Shown: piece after piece, positions 9,556-18,044 of the stretch
Numbering within the stretch: position 1 is the stretch's first letter
Layout of the letters: the number at the start of each line of letters is the position of its first letter
The notes under the pieces: model-generated
What the model was told of the DNA's origin: nothing
Seen by the model: only the letters and a program-made list of their open reading frames with translations
Database searches by the model: none
Assembly (NCBI RefSeq): GCF_000422205.1
Contig: NZ_ATHV01000013.1
Coordinates: 1-64,000 of the forward strand
Length of the DNA: 64,000 bases
Direction: 5' to 3'
DNA from: Desulfovibrio sp. X2
GTDB taxonomy: Bacteria > Desulfobacterota > Desulfovibrionia > Desulfovibrionales > Desulfovibrionaceae
Position numbers and translations under genes: made by a program

Positions 9556-11523
9556 ATGTCGGTCAGGAACAGGCTTTTCGTGCTTTTGGGCGTCGCCCTG
9601 CTGGCGGGCGCCCTGATCTTCGCGGCCTCGCTGGCCGGGGACCGGCTCACGAGCCGGGTGGACTCCCTGCGCAGTCTGGCCCTGGACGGGTATCTCGCGG
9701 CCCTGCAGGCCAGGCGCCAGGAGAAGAACTTCCTGATGCGCAAGGAGAAGGACTACGTCGCCCAGACGTACGCGCACGCGGACAAGGCGACGGAGGCGCT
9801 GCAGACCCTGCGCCTGCGCGACCCGGACCAGGCCGAGGCCTGCGACAAGGCGCTCGGCCTGCTGGCCACCTACCGCAAGAACTTCCAGGCCATGAGCGAC
9901 ATCCATCTGCACATCGGCCTCACCGACCTCGAAGGGCTGCGCGGCGAGTTCGTCTACGCCGCGCGCAACCTGGAGGCCGGGCTCAAGGACAATCAGGACA
10001 AGGACGTGCTCATCGCCCTGCTCCAGATGCGGCGCCAGGAGAAGAACTTCCTCATGCGCCGCGACCAGGGCGCCCTGGACAAGATGGGCAAGGAGCGCCA
10101 GCGCCTGGAGAAGCTCATCGCCGACGCCTCCTGGCTCGACGACGCCAGGCGCGCCTCCCTGCTCGGATCGCTCACGAAGTTCAACGAGGCCTTCACCTCG
10201 GTCATCGGGAGCGAGGCCCAGGCCGAGAAGGCGGAGCAGACCCTCAAGACGACCACGGACGAGCTCGAGCCGGTGCTGACCGGGCTGCGCGAGCAGTACC
10301 AGGCCGCGGGCGAGCGCATGAACCGCCAGATGGAACTCATGGTGCTCGGCATCGAGGTGGTCGCGGGCGTGGTCCTCTTCCTGACCATCCTGTGGATCAT
10401 GCGCTCCGTGAGCCTGCCGCTCACCGCCCTCAGGGCCTTCTCGTCCAAGGTCGCGGACGGCGACCTGGACGCCCGGCTCGAAGGCCGCTTCGCCGCCGAG
10501 TTCGCGAGCCTCAAGGACGACATCGGCCGCATGGTGGGCCAGCTGAAGGACAGGCTGCTCGAGGTGGGGCAGAAGGAGCGCCAGGCCCTGGAGCAGGCGC
10601 AGCGCGCCGAGGAGGCGCGGGCCGAGGCCGCGCGCATGGAGGAGGCGGCCCGCGCCGCGCGCGACCGGCTCGAGGTCTCGGCGCGCGAGGCCGACGAGGT
10701 GGCCACCCAGGTGGCGGCCGCGGCCGAGCAGCTGGCGGCCATGATCTCCCAGGTCAGCCGCGGGGCCGAGGCCCAGAACGAGCGCATGGCCGAGACCGCC
10801 ACGGCCATGGAGGAGATGAACGCCACGGTCACCGAGGTCGCCAGGAACGCGGGCAGCGCCTCGGACACGGCGCGCCGGGCCAAGGACAAGGCGCTCACCG
10901 GCGCGGACATGGTCAAGCAGGCCGTGGCCGCCATCGGCCAGGTCAGCGACCTGACCGAGGAGACGCGCCAGGGCATGGACGCGCTGGGCTCCCAGGTGGA
11001 GTCCATCGGCCGCATCATAGGCGTGATCAACGACATCGCGGACCAGACCAACCTGCTGGCCCTGAACGCCGCCATCGAGGCCGCGCGCGCGGGCGACGCG
11101 GGCCGGGGCTTCGCCGTGGTCGCGGACGAGGTGCGCAAGCTGGCCGAGAAGACCATGCAGGCCACGCGCGAGGTGGAGTCCTCCATCACCTCCATCCAGG
11201 GCGCGGCGCGCGACAACATCCGCAAGATGAACAGCGCGGCCCAGGCAGTGGAGCAGAGCGCCGGGCTGGCCGACTCCTCGGGCAAGGCCCAGGAGGAGAT
11301 CCTGGCCCTCATGGAGAACAACAGCCTGCAGGCCGAGAGCATCGCCTCGGCGGCCGAGCAGCAGTCCGCGGCCAGCGAGGAGATCAACCGCGCCGTGGAG
11401 CAGGTGGGCCGCATCGCCTCCGAGACCTCGGAAGGCATGGCCGTGTCCCGCGAGGCCGTGGCCAACCTGGCCGAGCTGGCCGAGCGGCTGAAGGACATGA
11501 TGGCCCGCATGCTGGCCCGGTAG
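9556..11523 (+). CDS. Methyl-accepting chemotaxis protein with HBM-like sensor
   Basis: A 655-residue chemoreceptor. A signal-anchor helix (about 7-27) is followed by a periplasmic helical domain that carries [10 protein letters not shown] twice, at 53-62 and 159-168. That duplicated motif is characteristic of the helical bimodular (HBM) type sensor. A second membrane helix (about 262-284), a HAMP domain (about 285-335) and the signalling domain follow, with the hairpin tip [20 protein letters not shown]. Methylation-helix Gln/Glu-rich stretches flank the tip. It relays a periplasmic ligand signal to CheA/CheW. The ribosome binding site GGGGGAGG lies upstream. It is a single-gene unit with a hairpin right after the stop. 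Confidence 0.92.
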   Translation: MSVRNRLFVLLGVALLAGALIFAASLAGDRLTSRVDSLRSLALDGYLAALQARRQEKNFLMRKEKDYVAQTYAHADKATEALQTLRLRDPDQAEACDKALGLLATYRKNFQAMSDIHLHIGLTDLEGLRGEFVYAARNLEAGLKDNQDKDVLIALLQMRRQEKNFLMRRDQGALDKMGKERQRLEKLIADASWLDDARRASLLGSLTKFNEAFTSVIGSEAQAEKAEQTLKTTTDELEPVLTGLREQYQAAGERMNRQMELMVLGIEVVAGVVLFLTILWIMRSVSLPLTALRAFSSKVADGDLDARLEGRFAAEFASLKDDIGRMVGQLKDRLLEVGQKERQALEQAQRAEEARAEAARMEEAARAARDRLEVSAREADEVATQVAAAAEQLAAMISQVSRGAEAQNERMAETATAMEEMNATVTEVARNAGSASDTARRAKDKALTGADMVKQAVAAIGQVSDLTEETRQGMDALGSQVESIGRIIGVINDIADQTNLLALNAAIEAARAGDAGRGFAVVADEVRKLAEKTMQATREVESSITSIQGAARDNIRKMNSAAQAVEQSAGLADSSGKAQEEILALMENNSLQAESIASAAEQQSAASEEINRAVEQVGRIASETSEGMAVSREAVANLAELAERLKDMMARMLAR

Positions 11524-11543
11524 TGCGACATGCGCGCGCGGAC

Positions 11544-11566
11544 GGCCCGGGCGTGACGCCCGGGCC
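11544..11566 (+). terminator. Hairpin after the chemoreceptor
   Basis: A perfect 10-bp inverted repeat, GGCCCGGGCG and CGCCCGGGCC, with loop TGA starts 20 bp past the stop. No T-run follows, so it may work as a 3'-end stabiliser or a weak terminator. Confidence 0.55.
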
Positions 11567-11586
11567 GCGCCGTGCTATGCTTGGAA

Positions 11587-12672
11587 ATGGACTCTTCCTT
11601 CCCTCCCTCCGATCCCCTCTCCGTCCCGACCGTGCTGCCCCCCCTGTGGAGCGGGCTCGACGGCTGCTACGATCCCGAGGGCCTGGCGATCGACTGCCGC
11701 GGAACCTGGCAGGACGCGGACCTGCGCCCGGGCCTCGCCTGGCCCGAGCCGCGCTTCGAGCCCGCGGGCGACGGCATCGTCCTCGACCGCCTGACCGGCC
11801 TTTGCTGGTCCAGCTCGGCCAACCCCTTCTCCTTTCCCATGACCTGGGAGGAGGGGCTGCGCTCCGTGGCCGCGTGGAACGCGCACGCCCACTTGGGCCG
11901 CACGGACTGGCGCATGCCCAACCGCGTGGAGCTGCGCAGCATCGTCTCCCACGGCGCGCGCAAGCCCGCCCTGCCGAAGGGCCACCCCTTCCGGGACGTC
12001 TTTCTGGGCTGGGTCTGGAGCTCGACCAGCGCGGCCATCGCGCCCACGCACGCCTGGCGCGTGCACCTGGAGGGCGGCCGCACCTTCTACGGCCGCAAGG
12101 TGGAGGAGAGCCTGGTCTGGCCCGTGGCCGGGACCTCGGCCGTGCTGCCGCGAAGCGGCCAGACGCTCTGCTACGACGCCAAGGGCGGCGAGATCGCCTG
12201 CACCGCGCTCGCGGCCGGGCAGGACGGCGGGCTGGGCCTGGGCGGGGCATGGCCAAAGCCCCGCTTCGCGGAGCCGGAAGACGGCGGCGAGGGCGTGCTG
12301 GACAGGCTGACCGGCCTCGTCTGGGCCCGCCTGGCGGACCAGGCGCGCAGCGGCGACGCCCCCGGCCTCACGGACTGGGCAGGGGCCCTGGCCCTGGCCG
12401 CAGAGGCGCGGGAGCGGAGCGGCCTGCCCTGGCGCCTGCCCGCGATAACGGAGCTCGAATCCCTGGTGGACTGCTCGCGCGCCGAACCCGCCCTGCCCGG
12501 GGGCCATCCCTTCGCCCACCCCGGCGAGGCCTACTGGTCCGCCACGAGCAGCTACTACGGCCCGGACTGGGCCTACTGCCTCTACCTGCACAAGGGAGCC
12601 GTGGGCGTGGGCTACAAGCCCGGGCCGGAATTCCTCGTCTGGCTCGTGCGCAGCCTCCCGTCCCCGGCCTGA
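11587..12672 (+). CDS. DUF1566 (Lcl_C) domain protein, two domains
   Basis: A protein of about 361 residues containing two Lcl_C/DUF1566 repeats (about 40-180 and 200-355). Each has the signature DRLTGLxW, then a helix, W-R-x-P-x-x-x-E-L-x-S, then a G-x-x-Y/W-W-S-x-T-S motif (VWSSTSAAIAP, YWSATSSYYGP). The fold belongs to the C-type-lectin-like family and is often found in exported or surface proteins, but no signal peptide is visible here. The start is uncertain: ATG at 11587 or GTG at 11572, neither with a good ribosome binding site. The function is unknown. The gene stands alone between the chemoreceptor and the EAL protein. Confidence 0.75.
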   Translation: MDSSFPPSDPLSVPTVLPPLWSGLDGCYDPEGLAIDCRGTWQDADLRPGLAWPEPRFEPAGDGIVLDRLTGLCWSSSANPFSFPMTWEEGLRSVAAWNAHAHLGRTDWRMPNRVELRSIVSHGARKPALPKGHPFRDVFLGWVWSSTSAAIAPTHAWRVHLEGGRTFYGRKVEESLVWPVAGTSAVLPRSGQTLCYDAKGGEIACTALAAGQDGGLGLGGAWPKPRFAEPEDGGEGVLDRLTGLVWARLADQARSGDAPGLTDWAGALALAAEARERSGLPWRLPAITELESLVDCSRAEPALPGGHPFAHPGEAYWSATSSYYGPDWAYCLYLHKGAVGVGYKPGPEFLVWLVRSLPSPA

Positions 12673-12724
12673 GCCCGGTCCGGCGGAGATCCCGCCCCCG
12701 TTCAACCCTTTCCGCCCGTTCCGT

Positions 12725-12754
12725 CCGACCGGCCCGACCGGCCCGACCGGCCCG
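12725..12754. repeat. Short 9-bp tandem repeat (CCGACCGGC), three units
   Basis: Three identical 9-bp units follow the DUF1566 gene within a pyrimidine-rich tract. It is similar in style to the 13-bp array at 32195-32272, and both lie just downstream of a plus-strand gene. Confidence 0.7.
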
Positions 12755-12809
12755 TGCAGGCAGGCATCTCCCGGCCGAACGCCGTGCCACCGGCTTCTTA
12801 TGTCTGATG

Positions 12810-12834
12810 TGGCATATGTGAGCAACATATGCCA
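12810..12834. promoter_or_regulatory. Perfect 25-bp palindrome, probable operator
   Basis: TGGCATATGT and ACATATGCCA are exact inverted repeats separated by GAGCA. The site sits at the sharp transition to an AT-rich stretch and directly upstream of a possible -35/-10 pair (12837-12866). It is placed to control the EAL-CBS-GGDEF gene. The spacing suits a dimeric helix-turn-helix protein. The binding factor is unknown. Confidence 0.6.
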
Positions 12835-12836
12835 TA

Positions 12837-12866
12837 TTACGCAAATAGGCAGAGGTTTTTTATAAA
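12837..12866 (+). promoter_or_regulatory. Possible sigma-70 promoter for the EAL-GGDEF gene
   Basis: TTACGC (12837-12842) and TATAAA (12861-12866) are 18 bp apart in the only AT-rich patch of the region. If used, the transcript carries an untranslated leader of about 300 nt that contains the hairpin CCCCGGCG/CGCCGGGG at 12980-12998. The -35 match is weak. Confidence 0.35.
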
Positions 12867-13179
12867 ATTATGTTTGCATTTATATCAATTCTGTATTGCG
12901 CATGCGGCCGCGCGCCGGATCGGGAGGGGGACGAAAGACGGACGCACGTTTTTCCGGACTCTGCCGCGCGCGGGACCGGCCCCGGCGCCGCGCCGGGGCG
13001 GCGTCTCCACCACGCGCCGGATTCGTCACGGAATCGTCACCGACCTCCCACGGATGTGTGACCTCGCGCGCATACCCACAAAAGTCTCCGGACTCGGTCC
13101 GAATCGCATGAGGGGGAATTCACTGTCCATTTTTCACCGCCACCGTCCGGCTCGGAACCGGGACGCCAACGAGAGTCGC

Positions 13180-15528
13180 ATGGTCATGGACATCTTCCAG
13201 GGATTTGCGGCCACGAGCAGGCTCAGACGCAACGGGCGCCAGCAGGGGGAGTTGCCCTATTCCTTCGGTTTCCTGAGCCTCTCCGAACGCAACCGGATAG
13301 AGGAGCACCTGGGACAGGGCGGCAGCCTCTGCCTGCTCCTCTTCGAGATCAAGAACTTCCTCGTCTTCTCCAACCTCTTCGGCAGCGACATCACCGCCGT
13401 CATCCTCGAGGCCATGAGCCGCGAGGTGAGCACCCTGACCCGCGAGTACTGCCCCTGCGCCTTCACCTACGTGGAGCGCCTCTCCGAGGGCAAGGTCATG
13501 GTCCTGTGCGCGCGGACCGACAACCCCGTGCCCGAACTGCAGGACATCACCGCGGGCATCCGCCTGAAGCTCAAGGCCGGACTCAAGGGCACCTCCCTCA
13601 AGCTCACCGGACAGACCCTGGACGTGGCCGCGGGCTGCGCCCTCATCTGCCAGCTCGGCATGCACCCGCTCGAGCACTCCCTGTACAGCGCCCTGTGCGA
13701 CGCCCAGCACGTGGCCCGGGGCGAGCTCGACACGAGCACCCTCTCGCTCCTCGCCGAGTTCCGCGAGATACTCGGCTCCTCCATGCTGCGCGTGGTCTAC
13801 CAGCCCATCGTCGACTTCCGCACCAGCGAGATCCTGGCCTGGGAGGCCCTGACGCGCGGCCCGGCCGACACCTACTTCCAGAGCCCCTCCGTGCTCTTCG
13901 ACTTCGCCGAGGAGGTCGGCCAGCTCTTCGCCCTGGAAAAGGTCTGCCGCGAGGCCGCCATCACCAAGATCGGCCCGGTCGCGCCCGGACAGAAGATCTT
14001 CCTCAACATCCACCCCCGCACCCTGGTCGACCCGAGCTTCTCCACCGGCGAGACCCTGAAGCTCCTGAGCCAGTGCGGCCTCGGCCCCTCCAACGTGGTC
14101 TTCGAGATCACCGAGCGCCACTCCATCCGCGACTTCACCCTCTTCCACCGCACCCTGGAGCACTACCGCAACCAGGGCTTCCAGGTGGCCGTGGACGACG
14201 TGGGCACCGGCTACTCCGGCCTGTGGACCATCGCCGAGCTCCGACCCGACTACATCAAGGTGGACATGTCCCTCATCCGGGAGATCGACAAGAACCCGGT
14301 CAAGCGCGCCCTCATCGAGACCTTCGTCGCCTTCGCCGAGAAGATCGGCTGCCGCCTCATCGCCGAAGGCATCGAGACCGAGACCGAACTGCGCTGCCTC
14401 ATGGGACTCGGCGTGCACTACGGCCAGGGCTACTTCCTCCACGTGCCCGCCTTCCCCAAGCCCGTCCCGGAGAACCCCCTGCCCGCGGGGCGCGCCTCCA
14501 TCGGCGAGACCATCAGGAAGGAGCTCAAATGCTCCATCCCCGTGCGCGAGCTGGCCGAGAAGGCCTACGACGTGCCCGCCGCCACCAAGGTCAGCGAGGT
14601 CAAGGAGCTGCTCCAGGGCAAGGAGCCGATCAGCGCCGTGGTCGTGGCCGAGGAGGGCCGCCCCGTGGGCCTGGTCATGAGCCACCACCTCGACCGCGCC
14701 CTGTCCACGCGCTACGGCATGTCGCTCTATTTCCACCGCGAGATCACCCGCATCATGGACGCCTCGGCCATGATCGTGGAGGGCGGAGAGCCCGTGGAGA
14801 ACGTCGCCAAGGCCTCCATGAACCGCGACAAGTACAAGATCTACGACCACATCGTGGTCACCGAGGCCGGACGCCTCGCGGGCATCGTCTCCGTGCAGAA
14901 GATCCTCGACACCCTGGCCGCCGTCCAGGTCGAGATGGCCAAGGGCGCCAACCCCCTCACCGGGTTCCCCGGCAACGTGGCCATCGAGACCGAGCTCGAA
15001 CGCCGCAGCCAGGCGGGCCTGCCCTTCAGCATCGTCTACGCCGACCTCGACAACTTCAAGGTCTACAACGACACCTACGGCTTCAAGGACGGCGACAACG
15101 TGCTCCTGCTCCTGGCCAAGATCATGTCCTGGGCCGTCAAGCGCCACGGCGTGCCCGGCGAGGACTTCGTGGGACACGTGGGCGGCGACGACTTCGTGCT
15201 CATCTGCTCCCAGGAACGTGCCGAGCGCATCTGCCGCGGCATCGTCCGCTGCTTCGGCCGCCAGGTGCGCGGCTGCTACTGCGAGGAGGTCCGCAATCGC
15301 GGCTCCATCATCGCCAAGGACCGCAACGGCGAAATCGCCTCCTTCCCCCTCGTCTCCGTCTCCCTGGCCGTGGTCGACTGCGCCGGGGCCTGCACCCTCT
15401 CCGCCATCGGCAACCGCGCCGCCGAAATGAAGAAATACGTCAAATCCCTGCCCGGCAACTCCTTCGCCCGCGACCGCCGCGGTCCCGTGGGCGACGGCGA
15501 GGCCGACTGCGGCTGCGCCTGCGCGTAG
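13180..15528 (+). CDS. Cyclic di-GMP enzyme: EAL-CBS-CBS-GGDEF
   Basis: About 782 residues from the ATG at 13180 (preceded by GAGAG; upstream in-frame starts are possible). An N-terminal stretch (about 45-190) looks like a worn GGDEF-type fold. The EAL phosphodiesterase domain (about 195-425) keeps E222 of EALTRGP, N276, E309, D339/D340 of VDDVGTG, K360, E396 and Q416, so it should hydrolyse c-di-GMP. A CBS pair (about 450-580) follows, then a GGDEF domain with NPLTGFPGN and GGDDF at 668-672, a functional variant motif. No RxxD inhibitory site is evident. The CBS pair may sense adenine nucleotides and set the balance between making and breaking c-di-GMP. No membrane helix is seen, so it should be cytoplasmic. 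Confidence 0.88.
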   Translation: MVMDIFQGFAATSRLRRNGRQQGELPYSFGFLSLSERNRIEEHLGQGGSLCLLLFEIKNFLVFSNLFGSDITAVILEAMSREVSTLTREYCPCAFTYVERLSEGKVMVLCARTDNPVPELQDITAGIRLKLKAGLKGTSLKLTGQTLDVAAGCALICQLGMHPLEHSLYSALCDAQHVARGELDTSTLSLLAEFREILGSSMLRVVYQPIVDFRTSEILAWEALTRGPADTYFQSPSVLFDFAEEVGQLFALEKVCREAAITKIGPVAPGQKIFLNIHPRTLVDPSFSTGETLKLLSQCGLGPSNVVFEITERHSIRDFTLFHRTLEHYRNQGFQVAVDDVGTGYSGLWTIAELRPDYIKVDMSLIREIDKNPVKRALIETFVAFAEKIGCRLIAEGIETETELRCLMGLGVHYGQGYFLHVPAFPKPVPENPLPAGRASIGETIRKELKCSIPVRELAEKAYDVPAATKVSEVKELLQGKEPISAVVVAEEGRPVGLVMSHHLDRALSTRYGMSLYFHREITRIMDASAMIVEGGEPVENVAKASMNRDKYKIYDHIVVTEAGRLAGIVSVQKILDTLAAVQVEMAKGANPLTGFPGNVAIETELERRSQAGLPFSIVYADLDNFKVYNDTYGFKDGDNVLLLLAKIMSWAVKRHGVPGEDFVGHVGGDDFVLICSQERAERICRGIVRCFGRQVRGCYCEEVRNRGSIIAKDRNGEIASFPLVSVSLAVVDCAGACTLSAIGNRAAEMKKYVKSLPGNSFARDRRGPVGDGEADCGCACA

Positions 15529-15557
15529 ACGAGGCGGACGGGAAAGGAAAAACAAGA

Positions 15558-15630
15558 GCCTCCGGCGGCCAGAGAGGGGCTACGCGCCCCTCTCTGGACT
15601 CTCCTGCGCCAGGCTGAGCCTGGACCCCTT
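15558..15630. repeat. 3'-flanking hairpin repeat, copy B
   Basis: It reads GCCTCCGGCGG, then an 11-bp stem (15569-15579 with 15587-15597), then the palindrome CCAGGCTGAGCCTGG (15609-15623) and ACCCCTT. It is nearly identical to the reverse complement of copy C and starts 30 bp after the stop of the EAL-GGDEF gene. Confidence 0.85.
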
Positions 15631-15720
15631 CGCACGCGGTACGCCCGGGAAAGGACACGGGCGGCCTGGGCGTGAGGGGCCGTGATGTGGGTCTCGTGCG
15701 CGCGGCGCGGTCGGAAGACC

Positions 15721-15758
15721 GGACCGGATTTTTCGCCGGACGGCGAAAAATCCGGTCC
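15721..15758. repeat. Perfect 18-bp inverted repeat
   Basis: GGACCGGATTTTTCGCCG (15721-15738) is repeated exactly in inverse at 15741-15758, with only GA between. On either strand it gives a very stable hairpin with an internal T or A run. Confidence 0.9.
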
Positions 15759-15765
15759 TCCACCA

Positions 15766-15822
15766 TCTCCTTTGCCCGCGCCGAGAACGGCGAGCGCCTC
15801 TGAAGGCCCCCGGCAAAGGAGA
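15766..15822. repeat. 11-bp inverted repeat with 35-nt loop
   Basis: TCTCCTTTGCC (15766-15776) pairs with GGCAAAGGAGA (15812-15822). The loop is GC-rich. Confidence 0.7.
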
Positions 15823-15866
15823 GAGGAAGAGGTTCAAGGAAGATTTTTCGTGTGAAGACGGAGGGG

Positions 15867-15888
15867 GTCGGGGAGGTCACTCCCCGAC
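15867..15888. repeat. Perfect 9-bp inverted repeat with 4-nt loop
   Basis: GTCGGGGAG and CTCCCCGAC are separated by GTCA. Confidence 0.85.
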
Positions 15889-15896
15889 GGCAACTT

Positions 15897-15950
15897 CGGG
15901 CGGTATTTCGTCTTCGCGCGCCTTGGCGCGCGAAGACGAAATACCGCCCG
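15897..15950. repeat. Perfect 26-bp inverted repeat
   Basis: The arms 15897-15922 and 15925-15950 are exact inverse copies separated by TT only, with CGGGCGG outermost and CGCGCGCC innermost. ATTCGTTTTT follows, so in the plus direction it could terminate transcription. A perfect stem this long is rare for an ordinary terminator. Confidence 0.9.
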
Positions 15951-16015
15951 ATTCGTTTTTGCGGCCAGGCACGCCCAGGCGGCGTCTCGTCGAATGATCC
16001 GCGGGTCTGTCGCGA

Positions 16016-16089
16016 AAGGGGTCCAGGCTCAGCCTGGCGCAGGGGGAGTCCAGAGGGGGGCGCGCAGCCCCCCTCTGGCCGCCGGAGGC
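16016..16089. repeat. 3'-flanking hairpin repeat, copy C
   Basis: It reads AAGGGGT, palindrome CCAGGCTCAGCCTGG (16023-16037), 11-bp stem (16050-16060 with 16068-16078, loop CGCGCAG), then CCGCCGGAGGC. The last part faces the stop codon of the minus-strand gene at 16113. Confidence 0.85.
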
Positions 16090-16112
16090 ATCTTCGCTTC
16101 CTGGGCTCGGGT

Positions 16113-17069
16113 CTAGTGGATCCAGAACCAGTAGCCCACGGTGACGATGACGAGTCCGAGGACGCGCAGGAGCTGGTTGTAGACGATGAGGCGCATGGCC
16201 ATGCCAGGCTTGAAGATGCCCGCGTAGTACGGGAACTGGTGGCGTATGGCGCGCACGGGAGAGGAGAGGATGTTGCCCACGAGGAGCGCCATGACCACGT
16301 CGTGGGGCGGCAGGCTGTGGGACTGCAGCAGCGCGCCCGCGGCCGCGAGGCCCGCGGTGAACTGGGAGGCCATCTGGAAGACGATGATGGAGACGGCCTT
16401 GGGCGGCAGCCAGGAGAGGAACGAGGCGTTCACGGAGAGGTAGTTCTCGAGCCAGGTGAAGAAGCCGTACTGGGCGGCGTAGTGGAAGGCCACGTAGACC
16501 GGCACGGTGATGTACACGACCTGGGGCAGGCGGCGCTTGAAGCGTTTGACGGCCAGGGCGAAGGCCTTGCCGAAGCCCTTGAACCCTCCCTGCTCCAGGC
16601 GGCAGACCACGCAGCCCTCGTCCAGGGGGGGCAGGGTGGCCCGGCCCAGGGCGATGATGAAGATGGTGCGCAGGGCGGCCGAGCCCACGGAGAGGCCGAC
16701 GTAGACCGCGGCTGCGTTGCCTATGTAGGGCAGGGTCAGGAAATAGACTGTGGGCAGGTGCAGCAGGTAGGTGGGCAGGGCGTTGAAGAGGTTGGCCAGG
16801 ATGAGCTCGTGGCGTGAGAGCTCGCCCCGCTCGTGGGCCTCGGCGAGCATGGTGTTGGCGGTGATGCCGGAGAAGAAGGCCATGGAGAAGCTCGCGCCCG
16901 CGATGTCCTTGAGCCTGGCCATGCGGATGAGCGGGGAGGCGACGCGGGCCATGGCCCGGGTCCAGTTGAGGGCCTCGATGAGGTTGCCCACGATGAGGCC
17001 CGCGGAGATGGCCGCCACCAGGCGGACGAGCGGCCAGACGAGGGCCTCCCAGAGAATGTGCGGGTTCAT
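16113..17069 (-). CDS. Nucleoside-recognition (gate) domain membrane protein
   Basis: A 318-residue polytopic inner-membrane protein with about eight hydrophobic helices. It has the nucleoside-recognition/Gate pattern LNWTRAMARVASPLIRMARLKDIAGASFSMAFFSGITANTMLAE in its first third and QMASQFTAGLAAAGALLQ near the C terminus. The family is related to the spore-maturation proteins SpmA/SpmB, and the transported or sensed molecule is unknown. The start ATG at 17069 overlaps the panB stop by four bases (ATGA), so the two are translated together. That pairing does not explain the function. Repeat copy C follows the stop. Confidence 0.8.
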   Translation of the reverse strand: MNPHILWEALVWPLVRLVAAISAGLIVGNLIEALNWTRAMARVASPLIRMARLKDIAGASFSMAFFSGITANTMLAEAHERGELSRHELILANLFNALPTYLLHLPTVYFLTLPYIGNAAAVYVGLSVGSAALRTIFIIALGRATLPPLDEGCVVCRLEQGGFKGFGKAFALAVKRFKRRLPQVVYITVPVYVAFHYAAQYGFFTWLENYLSVNASFLSWLPPKAVSIIVFQMASQFTAGLAAAGALLQSHSLPPHDVVMALLVGNILSSPVRAIRHQFPYYAGIFKPGMAMRLIVYNQLLRVLGLVIVTVGYWFWIH

Positions 17070-17914
17070 TTGCCGCGCGTGGAGCCGCCGTAGAGGCGGT
17101 CCAGCTCCTCCTCGGACATGTCGTAGCCGTGCTCGGGCGCGGGGAAGGCGCCGCTGCGCACGTCGGCGGCGTAGGCCGAGAGGGCGTTTGCGGCGAGCGT
17201 GCCGAGCTCGGCGTAGCGTTTGACGAAGCGGGGCGTGAAGCGGTCGTAGAGGCCGAGCACGTCGTGGAAGACGAGGACCTGCCCGTCGCAGGAGGGTCCC
17301 GCGCCGATGCCGATGGTGGGGATGGGCAGGGCGGCGCTTATGCGTTCGGCCACGGGCGAGGGGACGCATTCCAGGACCAGGGCGAAGCAGCCCGCCTCGG
17401 CCAGGCTCGCCGCCTCCCTGAGGATGGCGTCCGCGGCGTCGGCGGTGCGGCCCTGGACCTTGTAGCCGCCGAGCTCGGCCACGCGCTGCGGCGTGAGGCC
17501 GAGGTGCCCCATGACCGGCACGCCCGCGGCGATCATGGCCTTGACGGCGGGCAGGTGGGCGGCGCCTTCGACCTTGACGGCGCGGGCTCCGCCCTCTGCC
17601 ATCAGGCGCACGGCGTTGCGCACGGCCTGGGGGACGTCCTCGTGGTAGGAGCCGAAGGGCATATCCGCCACGACCAGGGCGCGGGTGGCCGCGCGGGAGA
17701 CGGAGCGGCTGTGCAGGACCATGTCGTCCATGGTCACGGAGAGGGTGTCGTCGTGGCCGAGCACGACCATGCCCAGCGAGTCTCCCACGAGCAGCACGTC
17801 GGCCCCGCCGCGCTCGGCGAGCTGGGCGGAGCAGGCGTCGTACGCGGTGAGCACGACGATGCGCGCGCGGCCTTTCATGGCCCGGATGTCGGGGGCGGTC
17901 AGTCTGCCCGGCAT
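17066..17914 (-). CDS. panB: 3-methyl-2-oxobutanoate hydroxymethyltransferase
   Basis: A 282-residue PanB, the first step of pantothenate synthesis: alpha-ketoisovalerate plus methylene-tetrahydrofolate gives ketopantoate. Diagnostic stretches are VLTAYDACSAQLAERGG, LLVGDSLGMVVLGHDDTLSVTMDDM with the Mg-binding Asp residues, VVADMPFGSY, VKVEG, PVMGHLGLTPQ, and the catalytic-Glu region ALVLECVPSPVAERI. Length and motifs match the family. No panC or panD is seen in the window. It is followed with a four-base overlap by the nucleoside-recognition gene. Confidence 0.95.
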   Translation of the reverse strand: MPGRLTAPDIRAMKGRARIVVLTAYDACSAQLAERGGADVLLVGDSLGMVVLGHDDTLSVTMDDMVLHSRSVSRAATRALVVADMPFGSYHEDVPQAVRNAVRLMAEGGARAVKVEGAAHLPAVKAMIAAGVPVMGHLGLTPQRVAELGGYKVQGRTADAADAILREAASLAEAGCFALVLECVPSPVAERISAALPIPTIGIGAGPSCDGQVLVFHDVLGLYDRFTPRFVKRYAELGTLAANALSAYAADVRSGAFPAPEHGYDMSEEELDRLYGGSTRGK

Positions 17915-17983
17915 GGCGATCCTCCTGTGGTGGATGGGGAGGGTCCTTCTACCCCAGCTTCGGGCGCATGAAAAGTGCGCACG

Positions 17984-18018
17984 AAAAACGGGCGGCCCGG
18001 CTGTCGCCGGACCGCCCG
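17984..18018 (-). terminator. Terminator of the S24 repressor at 18045
   Basis: On the minus strand a 12-bp stem with one mismatch (CGGGCGGTCCGG pairing with CCGGGCCGCCCG) is followed by TTTTTCG, a normal rho-independent terminator, 26 bp past the stop. Confidence 0.85.
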
Positions 18019-18044
18019 GAAGGGGCGCGGGGAGTGAAGGAGGC

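Larger units (their letters stand above)
15529..16112. other. Convergent intergenic region packed with inverted repeats
   Basis: This 584-bp gap between two convergent genes holds repeat copies B and C, in inverted orientation at its two ends, and four further inverted repeats between them (15721-15758, 15766-15822, 15867-15888, 15897-15950). No gene is supported; open frames here are translations of the repeats. The sequence is largely self-complementary and would fold into a string of hairpins if transcribed from either side. Confidence 0.8.

Noticed and set aside
13120-15555. 811-codon minus-strand open frame opposite the EAL-GGDEF gene
   Set aside because: The composition is repetitive Gly/Val/Asp/His with no domain; the plus-strand frame has complete EAL and GGDEF motifs.
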